A stretch of DNA of 64,000 bases, taken from positions 1 to 64,000 of the forward strand of contig JBJMLA010000032.1 in assembly GCA_045805505.1 (NCBI GenBank), written 5' to 3'. The notes under the pieces were generated by a model, which saw only the letters and a program-made list of their open reading frames with translations, ran no database searches and had not been told where the DNA came from. Position 1 is the stretch's first letter; each line of letters starts with the position of its first letter. Source of the stretch: BP-464 sp045805505. Its GTDB lineage: Bacteria > Actinomycetota > Thermoleophilia > Solirubrobacterales > Solirubrobacteraceae. Positions 17,907 to 25,748 of this stretch are shown here, piece after piece. Both the position numbers and the translations under genes were made by a program.

Positions 17907-18446
17907 ATGAAGCTCCGCTCCCTCATCGTCGTCGCCGGCACCACCGCCGCCTTCGCCGCTGCTGCTCCTTCCTCGATGGCCGCCGGCGTCGACCTCTCGG
18001 TCTCCGGCACCACGCTCGGCAGCCTGGCCCTCACGGTCAGCACGCCGGCCGTCTTCGCCACCAACTTCTCGCCCGGCAACACGGCCTCGGCCTCGGGCAT
18101 CGTGCTCGCCACGTCGACGAGCCCCAGCTGGACCCTGACCGCCGAGGACGCGGGCACGGGCGCCGGCAAGATGATCGCGGGCGCGGGTGCCTGCACCGGC
18201 AGCGACGCGACGCTGACCAACGCGCTGAAGCTGACCGTCAACGGCGCTGCCCTCACCGGCAGCCAGTCCGCCGGCCAGAAGACGCTGTCGGCCACCCCGC
18301 AGACCGTCGCTCAGGCCACGACCGGCTCGCTGCTGCCCATCGCCGCGGCCCCGCTGACCGTCGCCTACTCCCAGGTCATCCCCACCAGCCAGGTCATGAC
18401 CGAGGGCTGCATCTACAGCCTGACGACCACGTTCACGCTCTCCTAG
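17907..18446 (+). CDS. Small secreted WxL-like surface protein (paralogue 2)
   Basis: A 179-residue protein with a clear signal peptide (MKLRSLIVVAGTTAAFAAAA, cleavage near SMAAG). The mature chain is Ala/Ser/Thr-rich: SVSGTTLGSLALTVS, NFSPGNTASASG, then PSWTLTAEDAGTG, the WxL motif. One Cys lies at GACTGSDATLT and the second in MTEGCIYSLTTTFTLS at the C-terminus. The order and spacing match the 17259 paralogue, and YSQVIPTSQV corresponds to FSQVIGSSEV there. Such proteins bind peptidoglycan non-covalently in Firmicutes; the same role here is inferred. It has its own sigma-28-like promoter and leader hairpin, and a strong terminator follows, so it is a single-gene unit. Confidence 0.65.
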   Translation: MKLRSLIVVAGTTAAFAAAAPSSMAAGVDLSVSGTTLGSLALTVSTPAVFATNFSPGNTASASGIVLATSTSPSWTLTAEDAGTGAGKMIAGAGACTGSDATLTNALKLTVNGAALTGSQSAGQKTLSATPQTVAQATTGSLLPIAAAPLTVAYSQVIPTSQVMTEGCIYSLTTTFTLS

Positions 18447-18473
18447 CCCACCGCTGAGAGCAGTCTTGCCGAG

Positions 18474-18498
18474 GCCCGGCCGGATCTTCCGGCCGGGC
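18474..18498 (+). terminator. Hairpin terminator after WxL-like gene
   Basis: Perfect 10-bp stem GCCCGGCCGG / CCGGCCGGGC with loop ATCTT. It lies between the WxL-like gene and the next start, which supports the start at 18523 rather than a longer reading frame. Confidence 0.75.
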
Positions 18499-18522
18499 TT
18501 CGCTGCGTGTAGGGTCGCCGCC

Positions 18523-20037
18523 GTGCGCACGCGGTCTCACCTCGCCATGGCACTCGTCGCCGCGACCTTCGGGGTCCTGGCGACCGACGCAGTCGCGCAG
18601 GAGGACGGGCAGTTCTCGATCACGCCGGCCCGCCGGGACCTGTCCGGCAAGCCGCCGACCAGCCTTGGCGCGACGACCGTGTCGAACACCACGGACGGCG
18701 TCATCAAGGTCAAGGTCTTCCCTGCGCTGCTCACGCAGGGGATCGACGGCGCCTTCGACGTCCAGGAGGACCCGCGAGAGCTCCGCGAGGCCGGCCTGAT
18801 CCTGTCGGCCACGCCGACCGACTTCACGCTGCAACCCGGAACCAACCAGAAGGTCTCCCTGCGCTGGAACCTCCTGCCGCGCACCCGGCGCGCGGTGTTC
18901 CTGGGGATCGTCTTCCAGGGCATCCAGCTCAATCAGCAGAACCAGCCGGTCAGCCAGATCAACCGGCTGGTGTCCGTGACGTTCCTGCGGCTGCCGGGCA
19001 AGTACAAGCGGTCGGGCAAGATCACCGGGTTGCGCGGCGAGCAGGCGGGCCCGCGCAAGCTGCGGTTCCTCACCCGCGTCAAGAACACGGGCGAGCTCGT
19101 CGACCAGCCGCGGCAGACGCAGTTCGCCATCCGCGACGCCGGCGGCGACGTGGTCTTCCACGCGAAGTGGTTCGGCGACATCATCCTGCCCGACGCCGAG
19201 CGCGAGTTCCCGGTCGACGTCAAGAAGGTGCTGCCCAAGGGCGACTACACCGCGATCTCGAAGATGCGGTTCGGCACCACCGAGTCGCGGGTGGAGAAGC
19301 CGTTCACCCTCGTGGGCCCCAACGAGCTGCCCACCACCTCCATCACGGTCAAGTCGCTGACCGCGAACGCCGTGCTCGGTGAGGACGTCATCACGGTCTC
19401 CAACGTCCTCAACGCCGGGACCCAGGCCGGCGACGTGACGCTGAGCCTGACGCTGCAGCGCCTTCGCGGCGCGACCCTCGACAAGAAGCCGCTGGGCGCC
19501 AAGCGGCTCGACGTCACCGGCGTCAAGCCGGGCGAGGCCCGTCCGGTCAAGGTGACGTTCCCGCCCGTGCCGGCCGGCCGGTACCGCGCGACGCTGCGCT
19601 ACCGGAACTCCTCCGGCGAGCTGCAGACGCTGACCGCCGACTTCGAGCCGACGGCGCCCGCCGACTCCGACGAATCCGGCAGCTTCTTCTCCGACAACCT
19701 GCCGTGGATCCTGCCGCTGGCGGGTCTGCTGGCGCTGCTGCTCCTCCTGGCGCTGCGCCGGCGCCGGCGCAAGGACGAGCCCGAGCCCGAGCCCGCGATC
19801 GTTGCGCCGGTAGCGCCGGCCGCGCCGCCGGCCGCGGCGACGCCGGGAGTGGTCGACATCAACACCGCCTCGCTCGAAGAGCTGCAGACGCTGCCGGGCG
19901 TCGGCCCCAAGGCGGCCGCGCGGATCGTGGAACATCGCGAGGAGTACGGCCGCTTCGATGCGGTCGACGGGCTCCTCGGCGTCGAGGGCTTCACGCAGGA
20001 GCGGATCGACGCCCTGCGCGAGCGCGTGCGCGTCTAG
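18523..20037 (+). CDS. WxL-interacting (DUF916/DUF3324-like) membrane protein with C-terminal ComEA-type helix-hairpin-helix
   Basis: A 504-residue protein. The signal peptide ends near AVAQ (26). Residues about 30-155 resemble DUF916 (FSITPARRDLSGKPP; DFTLQPGTNQKVSLRWNLLP), the peptidoglycan-binding part of WxL-interacting proteins. Residues about 160-370 form further beta-sandwich repeats of the DUF3324 kind. A single helix (395-411, WILPLAGLLALLLLLAL) is followed by RRRRRK, which puts the C-terminus in the cytoplasm. After a Pro/Ala linker, 443-504 is a tandem helix-hairpin-helix (VVDINTASLEELQTLPGVG, KAAARIVEHREEYGRF) as in DNA-binding ComEA. The fusion is unusual. GTG at 18523 lies 7 bases after TAGGGT. 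It probably partners with the WxL-like proteins beside it. Confidence 0.72.
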   Translation: MRTRSHLAMALVAATFGVLATDAVAQEDGQFSITPARRDLSGKPPTSLGATTVSNTTDGVIKVKVFPALLTQGIDGAFDVQEDPRELREAGLILSATPTDFTLQPGTNQKVSLRWNLLPRTRRAVFLGIVFQGIQLNQQNQPVSQINRLVSVTFLRLPGKYKRSGKITGLRGEQAGPRKLRFLTRVKNTGELVDQPRQTQFAIRDAGGDVVFHAKWFGDIILPDAEREFPVDVKKVLPKGDYTAISKMRFGTTESRVEKPFTLVGPNELPTTSITVKSLTANAVLGEDVITVSNVLNAGTQAGDVTLSLTLQRLRGATLDKKPLGAKRLDVTGVKPGEARPVKVTFPPVPAGRYRATLRYRNSSGELQTLTADFEPTAPADSDESGSFFSDNLPWILPLAGLLALLLLLALRRRRRKDEPEPEPAIVAPVAPAAPPAAATPGVVDINTASLEELQTLPGVGPKAAARIVEHREEYGRFDAVDGLLGVEGFTQERIDALRERVRV

Positions 20038-20273
20038 CGCGGGAAGACGGTGACGATCGTGACGCCGCCGCGCTGCTCGGTGGTGACGTCGACGTCCATG
20101 GTGCCGCTCGTCGAGGTCGTCCCGGGGGCGATCCCCAGGACCGGCGCGACGGTGCCCGAGACGCTCATCTCGGTCGCGTGAGCTGCAGGGACGGCCAGCC
20201 CCGCGGCCAGGGCGAACAGGAGGGCAGCACGACGCACCAGCCGACCCTGCCGGAGCGTGCGCGTCCCGACCAT
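20034..20273 (-). CDS. Mini secreted protein related to the WxL-like paralogues
   Basis: Only 79 residues. The signal peptide (RRAALLFALAAGLAVPAAHA) is followed by about 46 mature residues: TEMSVSGTVAPVLGIAPG then STSGTMDVDVTTEQRGG. This resembles the N-terminal strands of the 17907 protein (SVSGTTLGSLALTVS; TASASGIVLATS), but the W-x-L motif and both Cys are missing. It may be a truncated relative or a separate structural subunit. It has its own CCACTTCTG/sigma-28-like promoter and a leader with an ACCGGAA/TTCCGGT hairpin, which argues that it is expressed. It is convergent with the DUF916-HhH gene, overlapping it by 4 bases. Confidence 0.55.
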   Translation of the reverse strand: MVGTRTLRQGRLVRRAALLFALAAGLAVPAAHATEMSVSGTVAPVLGIAPGTTSTSGTMDVDVTTEQRGGVTIVTVFPR

Positions 20274-20358
20274 CCCCGCATCTGACGATTTGGTGGACCG
20301 GAACTGACGAACTTTTTCCGGTGCCTCTGTGGCGACCGAGCGGGGGGACATGACCGGG

Positions 20359-20425
20359 TATTCGGCCGCCAACCGCTTCCAGCTCACCGACTGGACGCTT
20401 AGCGTCCGGCACGCCCCAGAAGTGG
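20359..20425 (-). promoter_or_regulatory. Sigma-28-like promoter with CCACTTCTGGGG box (copy 3, minus strand)
   Basis: Read on the minus strand: CCACTTCTGGGG (20425-20414), nine bases from CCACTTCTG to GGACG, then TGAGCTGG (20386-20379), 12 bases and GCCGAATA (20366-20359). The -10 is one base off the other copies. The leader of about 85 bases contains the hairpin ACCGGAA/TTCCGGT (20297-20322). Confidence 0.45.
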
Positions 20426-20429
20426 CTAC

Positions 20430-21275
20430 TCAGGCGTCGCTGAAGGTGCGCTCGAGGTGCGTCGCGTCCATGCCGAGGACGAGCAGCGCGATCAGCCCGA
20501 TGTAGACCGCGGCGACCATGAGCCGGTGCTTGGGCGCGACGCGGTAGTAGGCCTGCGTCTCCTCGCTGCCCTCGCGCCGCTGCTTCCAGCGCCGCCACGT
20601 CTCCATCACCGCGAACAGCAGGATGAGGATGATGATCGGGTTGGGGAAGGCGAACGCGGCGCCGAGCATCACGCCCAGGCCCACGATCCACATCCACGGC
20701 GCCATCGCCGCCATCGCGCGGCCGCCGTCGAGCGGCAGGACCGGCGCGAGGTTGAAGAGGTTGAGGAAGAAGCCGGTGAAGGCGAGCGCCCGGAAGAGGT
20801 TGTTGCCCGTCGCCTCGGCGATGGGCAGGCAGGCCGCCGCGCCGAGCGAGCCGAGGACGGGGCCGGCCAGCCCGACCCGGGCCTCGGCCAGCGCGTTGCC
20901 GCCCAGCGACTTGGCCCACACGACCGCGCCGAGGAACGGGATGAAGACCGGGGCGCTGGCCTTGACGCCCTCGCGCCGCAGCTGGATGACGTGACCCATC
21001 TCGTGGACGAACAGCAGCACCACGAACCCGACGGCGAACTGCCAGCCCCAGATCAGCGCGTAGGCGCCGATCGAGACGAGCATCGAGCCGGAGGTCGTCA
21101 GCAGCTTGAGCTTGGGCAGCAGGAGCAGCAGCGCCTTGCCCTTCGCGGCGATCGCGGCGGCCGCGACGAGCAGCGCGCCGAACCCGCCGCGCTTGGCCGG
21201 CTCGGGCGCCGGATCGGGGCGCTGCGGCTCCTCCGGCCTGACCGGAGGCAGCCACTGAGTCTGCGTGTCTCCCAC
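20430..21275 (-). CDS. Site-2-protease-like M50 family metalloprotease
   Basis: Polytopic membrane zinc protease, 281 residues from the chosen GTG. Zinc motif HEMGH sits in the helix FAVGFVVLLFVHEMGHV, and the third ligand is in NLAPVLPLDGGRAM. About six hydrophobic helices are visible. An N-terminal Pro-rich cytoplasmic segment (PPVRPEEPQRPDPAPEPA) precedes them. Family members cut membrane-bound substrates such as anti-sigma factors; the target here is unknown. GTG at 21275 is chosen because TACACT lies 6-7 bases upstream and the divergent hydrolase starts only 23 bases away. An ATG at 21299 would overlap that gene. Confidence 0.83.
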   Translation of the reverse strand: MGDTQTQWLPPVRPEEPQRPDPAPEPAKRGGFGALLVAAAAIAAKGKALLLLLPKLKLLTTSGSMLVSIGAYALIWGWQFAVGFVVLLFVHEMGHVIQLRREGVKASAPVFIPFLGAVVWAKSLGGNALAEARVGLAGPVLGSLGAAACLPIAEATGNNLFRALAFTGFFLNLFNLAPVLPLDGGRAMAAMAPWMWIVGLGVMLGAAFAFPNPIIILILLFAVMETWRRWKQRREGSEETQAYYRVAPKHRLMVAAVYIGLIALLVLGMDATHLERTFSDA

Positions 21276-21297
21276 GTTTCGAGTGTACGTTGGCGGC

Positions 21298-22194
21298 ATG
21301 TCCGGCTCGCTCGTCGACATCGGCGATACCCAGCTCTACGTCGACGAACGCGGGACCGGCGTGCCGCTGTTCGTCCTGCACGGCGGCCCGGGCCTCGACC
21401 ACACGATGTTCGGCGATCTGCTCGACCCGCTCGGCGACGCGTGCCGCCTGCTGCTCGTCGATCAGCGCGGGCAGGGACGATCGGGCCCCAGCGACCCGGC
21501 GACCTGGACGCTGGCGCAGATGGCCGCCGACGTCAGTGCGCTCGCCAAGGCGCTGCGGCTCGATCGCTACGTCGTTCTCGGCCACTCGTTCGGGGCGTTC
21601 GTCGCGCTGCAGCACGCGGTGGACTTCAGCGGGCAGCCGGCGGCGACGATCATCTCGTCGGGCGTGGCCAGCGACGCGACGCTGATGAGCACGGTCGAGG
21701 CCAACCTCGCCGCCTTCGAGCCCGTCGAGCTGCGCGACGTCGTGACCTCGTCGTGGGAGCGCGAGCAGACGGCGACCTCGCCCGAGGAGGTGCTCGAGCT
21801 GCTCGGCGACCAGCTGCCGTTTCACTTCCGCGACCCGCTCGATCCGCGGATCGCCGAGATGCGCGCGCAGCTGGCCGGCGGCGTCTACTCGCCCGACGTC
21901 CTGCGCCACTTCGCCAGCGAGGGCTATGGGGCCATCGACCTCGTCGCCCGGCTGCCCGGCGTGCGTCATCCGGTGCTCGTCCTGTCCGGCCGCGCCGATC
22001 GCACGTGCTCGGTCGAGGGCGGCGAGCAGATCGCCGCCGGCATACCCGGCGCGCAGTTCGTCGTCTTCGAGCGCTCCGGCCACATGACCTACCTGGAGGA
22101 GAACGGCCCGTACCTGCGCGCGGTGAGCGACTTCCTGGGTCGCCACGACATCGCTTTCTCGCAGGATGCGGCTTCTTTCCCGCACCGCCCTTGA
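21298..22194 (+). CDS. Alpha/beta hydrolase, proline-iminopeptidase-like
   Basis: Soluble hydrolase of 298 residues. The oxyanion motif HGGPGLDH and nucleophile elbow GHSFGAF are those of proline iminopeptidases and related amidases (MEROPS S33). RADRTCS holds the probable acid, and RSGHMTYLEEN the catalytic His. ATG at 21298 follows TACGTT by 6 bases, suggesting a leaderless mRNA divergent from the M50 gene. The last dozen residues (FSQDAASFPHRP) and the stop codon lie inside the repeated element that starts near 22152, so the native C-terminus may have been replaced by an insertion. Confidence 0.85.
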   Translation: MSGSLVDIGDTQLYVDERGTGVPLFVLHGGPGLDHTMFGDLLDPLGDACRLLLVDQRGQGRSGPSDPATWTLAQMAADVSALAKALRLDRYVVLGHSFGAFVALQHAVDFSGQPAATIISSGVASDATLMSTVEANLAAFEPVELRDVVTSSWEREQTATSPEEVLELLGDQLPFHFRDPLDPRIAEMRAQLAGGVYSPDVLRHFASEGYGAIDLVARLPGVRHPVLVLSGRADRTCSVEGGEQIAAGIPGAQFVVFERSGHMTYLEENGPYLRAVSDFLGRHDIAFSQDAASFPHRP

Positions 22195-22357
22195 CGGCCG
22201 GAGGGCCTGCTGGGAAGTTCATTCCAGACGCGGAACCAAGCCGCAGAGAGCGAAGCCACGGGACGTAAGGCTCGCCACCCTGACACTGGCTGCAGCGCTT
22301 TCGGGCGCAGCGCCGGGAGAGGGTTCCCAAGCGGCTTGGAACCGCGTCGCTTTCGTT
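22152..22357 (+). ncRNA. Structured repeat element, copy A (unclassified RNA or mobile repeat)
   Basis: About 200 bp repeated at 23165-23367 in the same orientation. The conserved core (22227-22348) is over 90% identical between copies. It is closed by a helix: GACGCGG-AA-CCAAGCCGC (22227-22244) pairs with GCGGCTTGG-AA-CCGCGTC (22331-22348), with a symmetric AA/AA internal loop. Inside are a GCG.AGCC/GGCTCGC stem-loop and a GCGC-TTTCGG-GCGC hairpin. Differences between copies preserve pairing. It matches no RNA family I can name. The right end abuts the MBL gene's stop codon. It may be transcribed from either strand. Confidence 0.6.
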
Positions 22358-23152
22358 CTAGAGCGTCGTGCCGGCCGCCAGCCGCGCGACCGAGTCCGGA
22401 TCGTGTGACGGCAGGTAGACGACCGGATGCTGCGCTCCGTGCGCGAGGATCCGGTCGAAGGTGTCGACGCTCACCGCGGGCTTCGGCCCGACCGCGTCGG
22501 GCCGCCGGGCGCGCAACTGCTCGAGCGTGTCGGTCGCATCGCCGGCCAGCAGCACGTGGCGGCCCTCGTCGTCGATGCACAGGACGGAGCAGTGGCCGGG
22601 CGTGTGGCCCGGGGTGGCGACCAGCAAGATCCGGCCGTCCTCGGTCAGCGCACGGGACGCGGCGAACGCGCCGAACGCCCCCGCGTCGAGCGCCACGGGC
22701 TCCCAGCGGATCCCGGTGGGCAGCGGCTGGCGCAGCACGCGCTGGAAGAACCGCGACGTCGCGCTGCGGGCGTAGGCCAGCTCGCGATCGTGGACGAGCA
22801 CCGGCCGGTCGCCGAGGTGGACCGCGCCGTCTATGTGATCCCCGTGCATGTGGGTCACGACGACGGTGTCGAGATCGCCGACCGTGAGACCCAGGCCGGC
22901 GAGCGCCGCCGGCAGCTCGTCCTGCGGTGTGACGTCGAAACGCGCGAACGGGATGTCGTTGGCCGAGGCCGTCTCGCCCGTGTCGACGAGGATCCGTCGT
23001 CCCTCGTGCTCGATCAGCCAGGCGTGGATCGGCAGCGGGTCGGTGAACGGGCCGGGAACGAAGAGCGCCGGCTGGCGCCGCAGGCCTGACCGTGCGAACA
23101 GGAACGACTCCCTGACCCGGACGGTCCCGGTGTTCAGCGCACGGATCTCCAT
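22358..23152 (-). CDS. Metallo-beta-lactamase-fold hydrolase, N-acyl-homoserine-lactonase-like
   Basis: Di-zinc hydrolase of 264 residues, no signal peptide. The zinc motif VVTHMHGDHIDG (HxHxDH), followed by TPGHTPGHCSV, LLAGDATDT and YLPSHDPDS, gives all expected metal ligands. The order and size resemble AiiA-type lactonases and related enzymes, but the substrate is not determined. ATG at 23152 starts MEIRALNTG. Its stop is directly next to repeat copy A, and the start is about 13 bases from repeat copy B, so both flanks are occupied by the same element. Confidence 0.82.
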   Translation of the reverse strand: MEIRALNTGTVRVRESFLFARSGLRRQPALFVPGPFTDPLPIHAWLIEHEGRRILVDTGETASANDIPFARFDVTPQDELPAALAGLGLTVGDLDTVVVTHMHGDHIDGAVHLGDRPVLVHDRELAYARSATSRFFQRVLRQPLPTGIRWEPVALDAGAFGAFAASRALTEDGRILLVATPGHTPGHCSVLCIDDEGRHVLLAGDATDTLEQLRARRPDAVGPKPAVSVDTFDRILAHGAQHPVVYLPSHDPDSVARLAAGTTL

Positions 23153-23164
23153 GGGCTGATCCTG

Positions 23165-23367
23165 CCGTATTTCGCGGAGGATGCGGGTTCTTCCTCGCTC
23201 AGGGCTTGACCGGCCCGACCGGTCCTGGGAGGTTGATCCCAGACGCGGAACCAAGCCGCAGAGAGCGAAGCCACGGGACGTAAGGCTCGCCACCCTGACA
23301 CTGGTGCAGCACTTCGGTGCAGCGCCGGGAGAGGGTTCCCAAGTGGCTTGGAACCGCGTCGCTTTCG
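23165..23367 (+). ncRNA. Structured repeat element, copy B (unclassified RNA or mobile repeat)
   Basis: Second copy of the element at 22152-22357. Core 23242-23360 has the same closing helix (GACGCGG-AA-CCAAGCCGC with GTGGCTTGG-AA-CCGCGTC), with one C-G pair replaced by U-G. The apical hairpin is GCAC-TTCG-GTGC, a UUCG tetraloop on the plus strand, where copy A has GCGC-TTTCGG-GCGC. An upstream hairpin GACCGG/CCGGTC corresponds to GGCC/GGCC in copy A. It lies between the MBL gene start and the M3 gene stop. Confidence 0.6.
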
Positions 23368-25164
23368 TTAAGCGGCGCCGCCGGCCTCGGCCGCCGCGGC
23401 CTCGGCCTTCTCGAGCTGCGTGCGCACGAGCTGCAGGCCGTTGTCCCAGAAGCCCGGGTCGGCGAGGTCGATGCCCACCAGCTCGCCGAGCTCCTCGGGC
23501 GACTTCGAGCCGCCGCTGCGCAGCATGTCGAGGTAGCGCGGCACGAACGGCTCGCCCTCCTCGAGGTAGCGCGCGTAGACGCTGAGCGCCAGCAGCTGGC
23601 CGTAGGCGTAGGCGTAGACGTAGCCCGGGGTGCCGACGAAGTGAGGGACGTAGGACCACCACGACTTGTAGTTGTCGGTGACCTCGACGCTGTCGCCCAT
23701 CAGGTCGTTCTGGCTGGCCACCCAGAAGCCGTTGATCTGATCGACGCTCAGCTCGCCCTGCTCGCGCCGGGCGGTGTGGATCGCGTGCTCGAAGCGGTTC
23801 ATCGCCACCTGGCGGAAGACGGTGGCGATCGAGCCCTCCAGCGACTCGGCCAGCAGGCCCAGGCGCGACTCGGCGCTCGGCGCGGCGTCGAGCAGGCGGC
23901 CGAAGACGATCGTCTCGCCGAAGACGCTCGCGGTCTCGGCCAGCGTCAGCGGCGTGCCCATCTCGAACGGCCCGCGGGGGCGCGCGAGCGCGGCGTGGAC
24001 GCCGTGGCCGAGCTCGTGGGCGAGCGTCAGGACGTCGCGGCGGCGCGACGTGTAGTTGAGCAGCACGTAGGGATGCACGCTGGGCACGGTGTAGGCGCAG
24101 AACGCGCCGCCGCGCTTGCCGGGACGGACCGGCGCATCGATCCACTCCTCGTCGAAGAACTGGCGGACCAGACTGCCGAGCTCGGGGCTGAACGACTCGT
24201 AGGCGTCGAGCACCAGGCCGCACGCGTCGTCCCAGGCGAACTCCTCGTCCTCGGTCGTCACGGGCGCCATGCGGTCGTAGTCGGCGAGCTTGTCGACCCC
24301 GAGCAGGCCGGCCTTGATGCGGTACCAGCGCTGCGGGATGTCGTAGTTGGACTGCACCGCCTGGACGAGGGCCTCGACGGACTCGTCTGAGGCCTCGTTG
24401 GAGAGGTTGCGGCTCGACAGCCACGTCGGGTAGTGGCGGAGCCGGTCGTCGACGGCCTTGTCGTGCAGCAGCGTGTTGAAGATGAACGCGCGGGTGCGCA
24501 GGCCCGGCTCGAGGGCCTTGGTGATCGCCTCCTGCGCGCCCTGGCGGACCTCGCGGTCGGGGTGCATCAGCTGGCTTGTGGCGACCTCCATCTGCACGGG
24601 CTCGTCGTGGCCGGGCAGCTGGACCTCGACGGCGCTCATCAGCTCGGAGAACAGCCGGCCCCAGGCGCTGCGGCCCGTGATGTTCTTCTCGGTGAGGATC
24701 CGCTCCTCGGGCTCCGAGAGCAGGTGCGGGCGGTAGATGCGGACCTGCTTGAGGAAGTGGCGGTAGTTCTCGAGCCCCTCGGCCTCGAGCAGCTCGTCGG
24801 CCTTGGCGTCCTCGACCGCCGCCCATTCGAGCTCGAAGAACAGCAGGTCGGTCTCGATCGTCGTGCCGCGCTCCTCGGCCTTCTGCATGAGCGCGCCGTG
24901 CGCGGGGTCGCTCGTGTCGGCGCTGAACAGCAGCGCGGCGTAGTTGCCCGCGCGGCCGGCGAGGTCGTGGATCGTCGCCAGCTCGTCCATTGCCGCCGCC
25001 AGCCCGGGACCGTCGAGCTGGGCGACCTTGCCGGCGTGGCGCTCGGCGAACGCCGACGCCTTCCCGGCCGCCTCCTCGAGCAGTCGCTCGACCCCGTCGG
25101 GCCCCTCGTCGTCGACGAGATGTTCGAGGTTCCAGGTGACGTCTTCGAGGCTGGCCGTAGGCAT
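23368..25164 (-). CDS. M3 family oligoendopeptidase (PepF-like)
   Basis: Cytoplasmic zinc oligopeptidase, 598 residues, normal for PepF. The zinc motif HELGHGVH lies in LTLAHELGHGVHAAL (about residue 387), with the third ligand in AETASVFGET. The C-terminal GTPGYVYAYAYGQLLALSVYARY is characteristic of the family. Start ATG at 25164 has TACGCT 6 bases upstream. It is divergent from the acidic protein at 25208. The stop TAA abuts repeat copy B. It degrades short peptides after proteasome or Clp action (family knowledge). Confidence 0.92.
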   Translation of the reverse strand: MPTASLEDVTWNLEHLVDDEGPDGVERLLEEAAGKASAFAERHAGKVAQLDGPGLAAAMDELATIHDLAGRAGNYAALLFSADTSDPAHGALMQKAEERGTTIETDLLFFELEWAAVEDAKADELLEAEGLENYRHFLKQVRIYRPHLLSEPEERILTEKNITGRSAWGRLFSELMSAVEVQLPGHDEPVQMEVATSQLMHPDREVRQGAQEAITKALEPGLRTRAFIFNTLLHDKAVDDRLRHYPTWLSSRNLSNEASDESVEALVQAVQSNYDIPQRWYRIKAGLLGVDKLADYDRMAPVTTEDEEFAWDDACGLVLDAYESFSPELGSLVRQFFDEEWIDAPVRPGKRGGAFCAYTVPSVHPYVLLNYTSRRRDVLTLAHELGHGVHAALARPRGPFEMGTPLTLAETASVFGETIVFGRLLDAAPSAESRLGLLAESLEGSIATVFRQVAMNRFEHAIHTARREQGELSVDQINGFWVASQNDLMGDSVEVTDNYKSWWSYVPHFVGTPGYVYAYAYGQLLALSVYARYLEEGEPFVPRYLDMLRSGGSKSPEELGELVGIDLADPGFWDNGLQLVRTQLEKAEAAAAEAGGAA

Positions 25165-25207
25165 GGGAAGAGCGTATCCGCGCGGCCGCCGGGGTAGGTC
25201 CAGCAGC

Positions 25208-25702
25208 ATGGAATCACTTGACCGCCCCTACGGCGACGACGAAGAGGCCTACCGCGTCGTCGAGCCCGAGCTCACGTCCGAGACGGGGGAGCCCGGCGAG
25301 CCGACGCCCAACCCGACGATCGACATGGACGAGCGGGTGGGCGATCCCGCCTTCGAGGCGGTCATCGAGGGCGGTGGCGGCGTGTCGGAGGGCTTCGAGA
25401 TCGCCGAGGGCCAGCTCATCGAGAACATCGAGAACGCGCCGGACGCCGACCTGACGGCCGACGCCTTCGATCCCGACGATCCGGGCACCGACGTCGACGA
25501 GGACGTCGCCGACGACGTGGCGCACACGTTGGAGGACAACGATCCGGGCGACACGGTCGCCGCGCCGCGCGACCCGGAGGCGCTGCGCGCGAACCAGAGC
25601 TACGGCGAGCCCGACCAGGTCGACGTGACCGAGCTCGTGCGCGACCCGCAGGAGGGGCCGGACGACCCGGGCCAGGGCCCGGGCATCGCGTTCGACCGCT
25701 GA
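25208..25702 (+). CDS. Acidic hypothetical protein
   Basis: A 164-residue protein, very acidic (Asp/Glu-rich, few Lys) and lacking hydrophobic or TM segments. It includes GGGGVSEGFEIAEGQLIENIENAP and a disordered tail (DPQEGPDDPGQGPG). I recall similar short acidic proteins with a G-x-EGFE-x-AE motif in other actinobacteria but know of no function. It is divergent from the M3 peptidase and probably uses a leaderless promoter (TAGGTC seven bases before ATG). Confidence 0.6.
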   Translation: MESLDRPYGDDEEAYRVVEPELTSETGEPGEPTPNPTIDMDERVGDPAFEAVIEGGGGVSEGFEIAEGQLIENIENAPDADLTADAFDPDDPGTDVDEDVADDVAHTLEDNDPGDTVAAPRDPEALRANQSYGEPDQVDVTELVRDPQEGPDDPGQGPGIAFDR

Positions 25703-25748
25703 GCCGCGACGCCCGGTCGATGCGGCGGGGAGTACCGTTGGGACCCAA

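Noticed and set aside
18433..22185. A 1250-codon minus-strand open frame
   Set aside because: It runs across the DUF916-HhH gene, M50 gene and hydrolase in other frames and lacks any recognisable domain.
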